Below are positions 7,183 to 12,797 of a stretch of 21,437 nucleotides of DNA, one piece after another. The DNA is from VFZS01 sp964353255 (GTDB taxonomy: Bacteria; Acidobacteriota; Terriglobia; Bryobacterales; Bryobacteraceae). The stretch is from contig CAYGVJ010000096.1 in the NCBI GenBank assembly GCA_964353255.1, forward strand, positions 1-21,437, written 5' to 3'. A program made the translations under genes and the position numbers. Each line of letters opens with the position of its first letter. The stretch's first letter is position 1. The notes below the pieces were generated by a model. It was not told where the DNA came from. It saw only the letters and a list, made by a program, of their open reading frames with translations, and ran no database searches.

Positions 7183-8325
7183 ATGCACAACCGCCGTAGT
7201 TTCCTGAGAGAGGTCCTCGGCACGGTCTGGACCACCGCCACCGTGCTCGAGCAGGCCGTGTTCCGCGCCGCGCACGCCCGGGCGGAGGCCCGCACCGCGC
7301 CGGATGACCTGTTCGACCTCGAGAAGGTCGCCGAGGGAGTATATGCCGTCATTCCCCGTCCCCTGGGGCTGATCCACTCAAACGCGGCCGTCTTCGAGAA
7401 TTCGGCTGACGTGCTGGTCGTGGACACGCACTCCACCTCGGACGCGGCAGCTTCCGTGGTCGCGCAGGTGCGCAAACAAATCACCACCAAGCCCGTCCGC
7501 TACATAGTGAACACGCACTTCCATTGGGATCACGTCCAGGGCAATGCGGCCTACAGGAAGATCGCGCCGGGGGCAGACATCATCTCCAGCACGGTCACCC
7601 GCCAGCTTATCTCCGAGCAGGGAACGGCGCGCGCCAAGGCGTCGCTCGAGCAGGTGCCGAAAGCCATTGAAAACTACCGGCAGAGACTCAGCGCCGCCAA
7701 GTCCGCCCCAGAGAGGGCCTACTATCGGACGATGATCAACGGTTCCCAAGCCTACCTGGCGGAGCTGAAGAGCCTCGCCTTCGAGCTGCCTAATATCACC
7801 TTCGCGACCGACCTGGTGATTCACGACAAAGCCCACCAGTTTCACCTGGCTTTCCGCGGGCGCGGCCACACTGCCGGCGACATCGTCGTCTACTGCCCGC
7901 AGAAGAAAGTCGTCGCCGCGGGCGACCTGCTGCACGGCTTCCTGCCCTACTTCGACGACGGCTATCCGCAAGAGTGGCCCGCCACCCTGCGCTCCTGCGG
8001 CGAATTCGCTTTCGAGCGCGTTATCGGGGGCCACGGCGGAGTGCAGCACACCCGCGAGAGACTCCCGCAAATGGCGGCCTACATCAGCGAGCTGATCGAG
8101 GCGGTGGCGAAGGGCAAGCAGGCCGGGCGCACCGTGCAGCAACTCCAGCAGGCCATCACGCCGGCGACCCTGAAGTCGCTGGAGAGCGGCGGCTACGGCC
8201 GTTACGTGGGCGCGACCCTGGTCAAGTACTATCCCGAAGCTACTCAGAGCACGCCGGCGGAGGCGTTGGCCAGGGGTGTGCAGGGCAACGTCGCGTCGGT
8301 TTTCAACCTGTTGGGCAAGAGGTAG
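7183..8325 (+). CDS. MBL-fold metallo-hydrolase with Tat-type signal
   Basis: The 380-aa protein starts at the ATG at 7183, just after GGGAGG; an in-frame ATG at 7171 lacks any ribosome binding site. The N-terminus MHNRRSFLRE has a twin-arginine-like motif followed by a weakly hydrophobic stretch, so export folded via Tat is likely. The metallo-beta-lactamase fold is clear: THFHWDH (111-117, zinc ligands H112, H114, D116, H117), RGHTAGD with H229, AAGDLLH with D248, and GGHGG with H284. An extra helical insert (about 150-200) separates the first two motifs. The group includes glyoxalase II-like and periplasmic quinoprotein-relay-type hydrolases. The substrate is unknown and no partner gene is adjacent. 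A REP-like palindrome follows directly after the stop. Confidence 0.9.
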   Translation: MHNRRSFLREVLGTVWTTATVLEQAVFRAAHARAEARTAPDDLFDLEKVAEGVYAVIPRPLGLIHSNAAVFENSADVLVVDTHSTSDAAASVVAQVRKQITTKPVRYIVNTHFHWDHVQGNAAYRKIAPGADIISSTVTRQLISEQGTARAKASLEQVPKAIENYRQRLSAAKSAPERAYYRTMINGSQAYLAELKSLAFELPNITFATDLVIHDKAHQFHLAFRGRGHTAGDIVVYCPQKKVVAAGDLLHGFLPYFDDGYPQEWPATLRSCGEFAFERVIGGHGGVQHTRERLPQMAAYISELIEAVAKGKQAGRTVQQLQQAITPATLKSLESGGYGRYVGATLVKYYPEATQSTPAEALARGVQGNVASVFNLLGKR

Positions 8326-8331
8326 CGCCGC

Positions 8332-8356
8332 GCACAGGCTGAAGGCCTGTGCCACG
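8332..8356 (+). repeat. REP-like palindrome, copy 1
   Basis: This 25-nt unit is made of GCACAGGCTGAA followed by GGCCTGTGCCACG. Its halves GCACAGGC and GCCTGTGC form a hairpin. A second copy at 9335-9359 is identical at 24 of 25 positions in the opposite orientation, so the two copies bracket the HDOD gene as inverted repeats. Here it lies between the convergent MBL-fold and HDOD genes, where it could serve as a bidirectional terminator or RNA stabiliser. Confidence 0.8.
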
Positions 8357-8373
8357 GGGTCAGGGCCACAGTG

Positions 8374-9225
8374 TCAGGCCAGCGAGGCCAGGATGCCGGC
8401 GATTCGGGCGCGCAAGGCCTCCGGTTGGGGGTCGAAGCGAGTTTGGGCGGCCTCGGGCAGTAGCGCGCGAATCTCGGGCAGCGTCCACTGCCGGCTCGGC
8501 GTGGTAGCCTCGAAGCCCAGCGTATCGGCCAGCCGGCAGGCCAGGCTGACCAGCGCCAGCAGAGCGAACGTCTCCGGCAGTTCGGCATGGTGGCGCGCCG
8601 CAATCTCGTGGTACTCGACCGGCAGATGCCATTCTTTCATCAGCCACCGGCCAGCCTCGCAGTGGTCTATGTCGAACAAGGCGCGCTCGGTGTCCAGAAT
8701 GTCGAAACTGTTTTCCTCGGTGACCGCCAGCACGTTGCTGTATTCGGCGGGGTAGGCGGCCAGTAGACCGAGCCGGCCCACGTCGTGGAGCATGCCTGCC
8801 GTAAAGGCGCGGTCAGTGGAGAGGGCACAGGCAGAGGCCAGCTCCTCGCTCAGCAGGGCGCACGCCAGGCTGTGCCGCCAGCAGCGGCGGAGCGCTTCGA
8901 TTTTCAGCGCGCTACGCATGTAAGAGCCCAGAGCCACGGTCAGCGTCAGAGCCCGGACGCGGTCCACGCCCATCACCACGATGGCGTGTTTGACGGTTTC
9001 GACCCTCGACATCAGGCCGAACAGGGCCGAATTGGCGGCCCGCAGGATGCCTGCCGAGAAGGCGGCGTCGGTGCGGACCAGCTCGACGACCTCTTGCAAG
9101 GGAGCGTCCTCACGGGCCAGCAACTGAAGCACCCTGGTGACGATAGCTGGGAACGGCGGCAGCTCCCGCAAAGCCCAGGGCCGTTTCTGGGAGGTTTCCG
9201 GCTCACTCGGCACGGCGTTCGACAT
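8374..9225 (-). CDS. HDOD-domain signalling protein
   Basis: The 283-aa protein consists almost entirely of an HDOD domain (about residues 20-215), a relative of HD phosphohydrolases found in bacterial signalling and regulatory proteins. Visible marks are LPPFPAIVTRVLQLL at the domain start, VKHAIVVMGVDRVRALTL, and GMLHDVGRLGLL with the HD pair H147/D148. The HD pair is present but further metal ligands are not obvious, so catalysis is doubtful, as in most HDOD proteins. There is no receiver, GGDEF or kinase domain. An upstream in-frame ATG at 9348 lies inside the MITE-like element; I prefer ATG 9225, preceded by GGGGG. Any promoter would have to lie in or next to that inserted element. Confidence 0.87.
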   Translation of the reverse strand: MSNAVPSEPETSQKRPWALRELPPFPAIVTRVLQLLAREDAPLQEVVELVRTDAAFSAGILRAANSALFGLMSRVETVKHAIVVMGVDRVRALTLTVALGSYMRSALKIEALRRCWRHSLACALLSEELASACALSTDRAFTAGMLHDVGRLGLLAAYPAEYSNVLAVTEENSFDILDTERALFDIDHCEAGRWLMKEWHLPVEYHEIAARHHAELPETFALLALVSLACRLADTLGFEATTPSRQWTLPEIRALLPEAAQTRFDPQPEALRARIAGILASLA

Positions 9226-9286
9226 TTCTGCCCCCATATCTATCGACGGAGCCGTGCCGGGCTTTAGGGGGTGCTGAAAAAATCCT

Positions 9287-9310
9287 GCACAGACTGAAGA
9301 CGGTGCCACG
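9287..9310 (+). repeat. Decayed REP-like copy inside the MITE
   Basis: GCACAGACTGAAG followed by ACGGTGCCACG matches the 8332-8356 unit with about three substitutions and one deletion. It lies head-to-head with the intact copy at 9335-9359 and helps form the long fold-back of the element. Confidence 0.5.
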
Positions 9311-9334
9311 GAGGCCAGCAACGCCTTGAGTTTT

Positions 9335-9359
9335 CGTGGCACAGGCATTCAGCCTGTGC
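9335..9359 (-). repeat. REP-like palindrome, copy 2
   Basis: On the minus strand this reads GCACAGGCTGAA followed by TGCCTGTGCCACG, one base different from copy 1 at 8332-8356. It lies inside the MITE-like element upstream of the HDOD gene. Being inverted relative to copy 1, it could pair with it or act as a substrate for rearrangement of the HDOD gene. Confidence 0.8.
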
Positions 9360-9468
9360 TCGTGGCCGGCTCGCGAAGGACTTTTTCAGCACCCTCTTTA
9401 GGGTGCGGGTGGTGAATTGCCGGTTGCAGGTTGTGGGCGGCGGCCTCGGGGTTGTAGGCTGGAGGCAG

Positions 9469-10392
9469 ATGCCGGTGGATGCGGCCATCGAGACCTACAG
9501 CCTGACCAAGGTGTACCGCAGCTTGTGGAGACGCCGGGAGATCCGCGCGGTGGATGACGTTTCCCTGCGCGTGGAGCGCGGCACCACCTTCGGGCTGTTG
9601 GGACCAAACGGGGCAGGGAAGACCACCTTCGTGAAAATGCTGCTGTCCTCGGTGCGCCCCACGGCCGGCAGCGCCAGCATATTCGGCCAGGATTGCCGCC
9701 GCGCCGAGGCCCGCCGTCCCATCGGCTACCTGCCGGAGAACCACCGGTTCCCGGCCTACATGACCGGCAGCGGAATGCTGGATTTCTACGCCGCGCTTTC
9801 GGGCATGGATGCGGGGTCGCGTAGGAGGCGCATTGGCGAGCTGCTGGCGCTGGTAGGCCTGGAGAAATGGGCCAGCCTGCGGCTGGGCAAGTACTCCAAA
9901 GGCATGTTGCAGCGTTTGGGGCTGGCGCAGGCGCTCATGCACTCCCCGGCGCTGCTGGTGCTGGATGAGCCTTCCGACGGTGTGGATCCGGTCGGGCGGA
10001 GGCAAATTCGGGAAATGCTGCACGGCCTGGAGGAAAGAGGCGTCACCATTTTCATCAACTCGCACCTGCTGGCGGAAGTCGAGCTGTTCTGCCGCGAAGT
10101 CGCGATTCTGCACCGCGGCAAAGTGGCCCTGGTGGGGAAGGTCAAGGAATTGACCGCCGGCAAGGGCTACAGCCTGAGCGCCGCTTCGGTGCCCGAGCGT
10201 CTGGAGGAGGAGTTGCGCGCGCGCGCCTCGGCGGCGGCGTCCCGCGACGGGCTGCTCGAGTTGCAGTTCGCCAGCCGCCAGCAGGTCAACGAAGCCGTCG
10301 ATCTGCTTCGGGCAGCAGGATGCGAGATCGAACGCCTGCTGCCGACTGCCAGCACGCTGGAAGAAGTGTTCATGAGGACGGTCAATGCCTAG
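9469..10392 (+). CDS. ABC transporter ATP-binding protein (ABC-2 exporter type)
   Basis: The 307-aa nucleotide-binding subunit carries Walker A GPNGAGKT (45-52), a Q-loop-region variant around IGYLPEN (85-91) where E90 stands in place of the usual Gln, a signature loop YSKGMLQR (142-149, replacing LSGGQ), Walker B LLVLDEP (162-168), a D-loop region and switch His in NSHLL (H199). The YSKGM signature and the roughly 80-residue C-terminal extension are typical of ATPases of ABC-2 exporters. ATG 9469 is preceded by GGAGG; a longer frame starts at 9403 at the MITE edge and is unlikely. It overlaps the permease gene by 8 nt. The cargo is unknown. Confidence 0.93.
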   Translation: MPVDAAIETYSLTKVYRSLWRRREIRAVDDVSLRVERGTTFGLLGPNGAGKTTFVKMLLSSVRPTAGSASIFGQDCRRAEARRPIGYLPENHRFPAYMTGSGMLDFYAALSGMDAGSRRRRIGELLALVGLEKWASLRLGKYSKGMLQRLGLAQALMHSPALLVLDEPSDGVDPVGRRQIREMLHGLEERGVTIFINSHLLAEVELFCREVAILHRGKVALVGKVKELTAGKGYSLSAASVPERLEEELRARASAAASRDGLLELQFASRQQVNEAVDLLRAAGCEIERLLPTASTLEEVFMRTVNA

Positions 10393-11224
10393 GTCGGGCC
10401 TGCTGGTGACGTCCATCCTGATCCGGGATACTTTCCGCGAAGCTTCGGCCCGATGGGTCTTCTGGGGACTGTTCGGGCTGTCCACGGCCTTGATCCTGTT
10501 CTTCCTGTTCCTCATGCGCATCGACGTGGTGGAGGGCGCCCAAGCCACCATCTCTCTGTTCGGCTATGCCACCGGCAAGACGGTGAACGTAGCCAGGTTG
10601 GTGCGGCAGGTTCATGCCGGCGTCGCCTCTTTCCTGTACTCGGTGGCGATGTTCCTGGCGGTGTTCGCCTCCGCGGGGCTGGCCCCGACGGTGCTGCAAC
10701 GCGGGCGCATCGAGCTGCTGCTGTCAAAACCCGTCACGCGCGTCCACCTTTTGCTGGCGCGTTACGCCGGAAACCTCCTGGTAGTCACGCTGAATGTCTG
10801 CTACCTGATTGTGGGGATCTGGCTGATCTTCGGGTGGAAGGCCGGGGTATGGTACGCGAGCTTCCTCTGGGCCATGCTCACGACGACCTTCATGTTCGCT
10901 GTGCTGCTCACCGTGGTGGTGCTGGTAGCGGTGCTGACCGAAAGCGAGGCCCTGGCCACCATGATCCCCTTCGCGTTGATGATTGTGAGCCCCATCTTGG
11001 CCCAGCACCAGATCATGGTGAAGCTGCTCAACTCGGAGTGGTCGCGGAATGTGTGGATGGGATTCTACTACGTGCTGCCGAAGTTTTTTGACGTGGGCCG
11101 GATCAACATGAACCTGGTGATGGGACGCGAGGTGGGCAGCCTGGCGCCGGTGTGGAGTTCGGTGGCCTTCGCCGGGGTTATTCTGGCGCTGGCAGTCTAT
11201 TCGCTCCAGAAAAGGAATTACTGA
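10385..11224 (+). CDS. ABC-2 type permease subunit
   Basis: The 279-aa integral membrane protein has about six predicted membrane helices: a first around residues 25-45 after a short cytoplasmic arm, a long loop, a pair at about 80-105 and 115-140, two or three between 150 and 215, and a last near 255-275 followed by the basic end LQKRNY. VLQRGRIELLLSKPVTRVHLLLARY (a coupling-type segment between helices) is characteristic of ABC-2 permeases. The ATG lies inside the end of the ATPase gene and the stop TGA overlaps the next ATG (TGATG). The three genes are therefore translationally coupled and very likely form one exporter unit in the inner membrane. Confidence 0.88.
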   Translation: MPRSGLLVTSILIRDTFREASARWVFWGLFGLSTALILFFLFLMRIDVVEGAQATISLFGYATGKTVNVARLVRQVHAGVASFLYSVAMFLAVFASAGLAPTVLQRGRIELLLSKPVTRVHLLLARYAGNLLVVTLNVCYLIVGIWLIFGWKAGVWYASFLWAMLTTTFMFAVLLTVVVLVAVLTESEALATMIPFALMIVSPILAQHQIMVKLLNSEWSRNVWMGFYYVLPKFFDVGRINMNLVMGREVGSLAPVWSSVAFAGVILALAVYSLQKRNY

Positions 11225-12180
11225 TGAACTGGCTGCGCGGTAGCCTGGCAGTGGCCGGGCTGGCGGTTGCGGGGTGCCGCACGACGCCCCAGGGTGCGGT
11301 CCGGATTGATCCCGTGCTGGAATCGCTGGTGCCAGCCGACACGCTGGCGTTGGCGGGACTGAGGATGGAGGCTCTGCGCGCCACGCCGGTGTATCAGAAA
11401 TGGGCGGCGAGCAAGGCGGCGCTGCCGTTGGAAGGACTCGCGAAAGAAACCGGCGTGGACCTGCGCAAGGACGTTTCCGAGGCGCTGCTGGCGTCCAACG
11501 GCAAGGAGAGCCTCGTGCTGGCGCGCGGCAAATTCTCCCGCTCGCAGTTGGAGTCGAACCTGACACAGCGCGGGGCCGGGCGTGAGCGCTACGAGGGCTA
11601 CACGCTGATCGGCGACGACGAAGCGGCCCTGGTGGTTCTGGACTCCACGACCATCGTGGCCGGCCGCCCGGCCATGGTTCGCGCCGCGCTTCAGCGGCGG
11701 AGCCGTTCCAGCGGCGCACCGCGGGCCCTGCTGGAGGAGATCAGGAAGATCACCGGCGACAACCAGATGTGGGGCGTTTCTTTGGGCGGATTCGAGCAGG
11801 TGAGCCAGGCTGTTCCGCTGCCGGGCAATCTTGCCAATCTTGCCAGGATCGCCGCCCTGATCGAGAAGTCCACCTTCGCGGCGGATCTGCGTTCGGGCCT
11901 GAGCGCCTCGGCCACCATGCTGTGCCGGACCGAGCAGGACGCCAAGACCCTGTCGGACGCTTTGCGCGGCCTGATCGGGCTGGCGCGGTTGAGCACGCCG
12001 AACAGCGAGCCCGACCTGCTGCGGCTCTACGACGGCATTCAGGTCAGCCTCGAGCAGCGGACGGTGAAGGTCCGGGCGCAGATTCCCCAGGAGCTTCTGG
12101 ACAAGGCGGTGGCGAGGTTCTCCAGCGGCCTGCCGGCTTTCACCTTCCAACCGGGATTTCCAGGACTACGTCTCCCCTGA
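11224..12180 (+). CDS. Uncharacterised lipoprotein coupled to the ABC exporter
   Basis: The 318-aa product has a lipoprotein signal: positive MNWLRG, hydrophobic SLAVAGLAVAG and lipobox cysteine C18. The mature part begins RTTPQGAVRIDPVLESLVPADT and contains alternating beta/helix segments with VLARGKF, GYTLIGDDEAALVVLDSTTIVAGR and WGVSLGG, a pattern seen in uncharacterised proteins that compare a stored value per residue block. I recognise no catalytic motif and assign no family. Its ATG overlaps the permease stop (TGATG), so it is made with the exporter and is probably an envelope partner facing the periplasm. The last 41 nt overlap the 3' end of the ferredoxin gene on the other strand. Confidence 0.8.
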   Translation: MNWLRGSLAVAGLAVAGCRTTPQGAVRIDPVLESLVPADTLALAGLRMEALRATPVYQKWAASKAALPLEGLAKETGVDLRKDVSEALLASNGKESLVLARGKFSRSQLESNLTQRGAGRERYEGYTLIGDDEAALVVLDSTTIVAGRPAMVRAALQRRSRSSGAPRALLEEIRKITGDNQMWGVSLGGFEQVSQAVPLPGNLANLARIAALIEKSTFAADLRSGLSASATMLCRTEQDAKTLSDALRGLIGLARLSTPNSEPDLLRLYDGIQVSLEQRTVKVRAQIPQELLDKAVARFSSGLPAFTFQPGFPGLRLP

Positions 12181-12463
12181 CTACGGCCTGGCAGCCCAGC
12201 CGCGAGTGCAGGGTCACGCCTTCGGCCTGACCGATGCGCTCCGCCTCGTCGTCCTCCATCGCCGAAAGGTTGTCTTCTCCCGCCTTGACCATCACGTGGC
12301 AGGTGGTGCAGGCGCAGTTGCCCCCGCAGGCGTGCTCCAGAGGGATGCCGAAGTTCAGCGCGACATCGAGGACCGAGCCCGGCTTGCCATGGCGCGAGTA
12401 GGGGAGCCGCGCCGGGTCGAACTCCACGGTGACGTTCTGGGGGAGGAAGCTCACCCGGGGCAC
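12140..12463 (-). CDS. [2Fe-2S] ferredoxin, adrenodoxin/Isc type
   Basis: The protein has about 107 aa. Cysteines C46, C52, C55 and C91 (CGGNCACTTC then RLGC) follow the C-x5-C-x2-C-xn-C spacing of adrenodoxin-type plant-like ferredoxins; an additional C50 lies between. VTVEFDP at the N-terminus and GSVLDVALNFGIPLEHAC match the beta-grasp fold. It is a soluble one-electron carrier; partners could include iron-sulphur assembly or a P450-type oxygenase, but none is nearby. The frame is open to an ATG at 12595, inside the opposite RHH gene. The start is better placed at GTG 12463 (or GTG 12454), where homology begins and a TATAAT lies 7 nt upstream. The C-terminus is short, ending LEIPVGR. Confidence 0.88.
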   Translation of the reverse strand: MPRVSFLPQNVTVEFDPARLPYSRHGKPGSVLDVALNFGIPLEHACGGNCACTTCHVMVKAGEDNLSAMEDDEAERIGQAEGVTLHSRLGCQAVVRGDVVLEIPVGR

Positions 12464-12470
12464 AGAAGTA

Positions 12471-12476
12471 ATTATA
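12471..12476 (-). promoter_or_regulatory. -10 box giving a probably leaderless ferredoxin mRNA
   Basis: An exact TATAAT on the minus strand is followed after 7 nt by the GTG at 12463. CTCACA lies 18 nt upstream and matches TTGACA at 4 of 6 positions. Transcription would begin at or next to the start codon, and no ribosome binding site is visible. Confidence 0.55.
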
Positions 12477-12489
12477 CAAGCGGCCCTGA

Positions 12490-12495
12490 TATGCT
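12490..12495 (+). promoter_or_regulatory. Candidate -10 box for the RHH gene
   Basis: TATGCT lies 8 nt before ATG 12504, so transcription would start within about two bases of the start codon. No clear -35 is present. It lies back-to-back with the ferredoxin promoter. Confidence 0.3.
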
Positions 12496-12503
12496 GTGAG
12501 TGG

Positions 12504-12722
12504 ATGAAATCACTCGTGATCCGGCTCGATGAGGGGACCCACCGGGCTCTGCTGAAGGCCGTCGCATGGGGCGGGAAAGGGCGCGCCGAGTTCATCCGCG
12601 ACGCGATTCGGAAGGCGGTCCGCGCAGCCGAATACGCCCGGATGCGCCGGGCGTACCAGGCGCAGCCGGACTCCGAGTCTCAAGCTGACGGTTGGCCTGC
12701 AGCCGAGGAGTACCGGAACTGA
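12504..12722 (+). CDS. Ribbon-helix-helix protein, orphan antitoxin-like
   Basis: The 72-aa protein begins MKSLVIRLDEGTHRALLKA: a beta strand then helices, as in MetJ/Arc-type ribbon-helix-helix repressors and MazE/CopG-type antitoxins. GKGRAEFIRDAIRKAVRAAEYARMRRAY forms the second helix and a basic extension, and the acidic GWPAAEEYRN tail resembles the toxin-binding tail of such antitoxins. These proteins bind operator DNA as dimers. A toxin gene would normally follow at once; the 75 nt after its stop contain none, and then the receptor gene ends on the other strand. It is either a solitary regulator or an antitoxin left after toxin loss. Confidence 0.75.
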   Translation: MKSLVIRLDEGTHRALLKAVAWGGKGRAEFIRDAIRKAVRAAEYARMRRAYQAQPDSESQADGWPAAEEYRN

Positions 12723-12797
12723 AGCGCGCGCTCGGCCACGCGCTCCCACTGGCTGAAGTAGGGCGGGCCCATGGCCTGCCCACAGGCGCGCTCCCTA

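Larger units (their letters stand above)
9269..9394. mobile_element. MITE-like element with 18-bp terminal inverted repeats
   Basis: The ends 9269-9286 (GGGTGCTGAAAAAATCCT) and 9377-9394 are reverse complements at 17 of 18 positions. An 8-bp direct repeat, CTTTAGGG, flanks them at 9262-9269 and 9396-9403, resembling a target duplication, though the spacing is off by one or two bases. The 126-bp interior has no gene. It holds one good (9335-9359) and one decayed (9287-9310) copy of the GCACAGGC palindrome. It fills the divergent promoter space between the HDOD and ABC genes. A non-autonomous transposon derivative is the best reading; the parent element is not in the window. Confidence 0.7.

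Noticed and set aside
12464..12595. Longer ferredoxin N-terminus starting at ATG 12595
   Set aside because: It would run through the RHH gene and the TATAAT box, and ferredoxin homology begins only at the GTG near 12463.
12723..12797. Remnant of a MazF-like toxin after the RHH gene
   Set aside because: Three-frame reading shows no MazF or PIN motif; too short to support a pseudogene.
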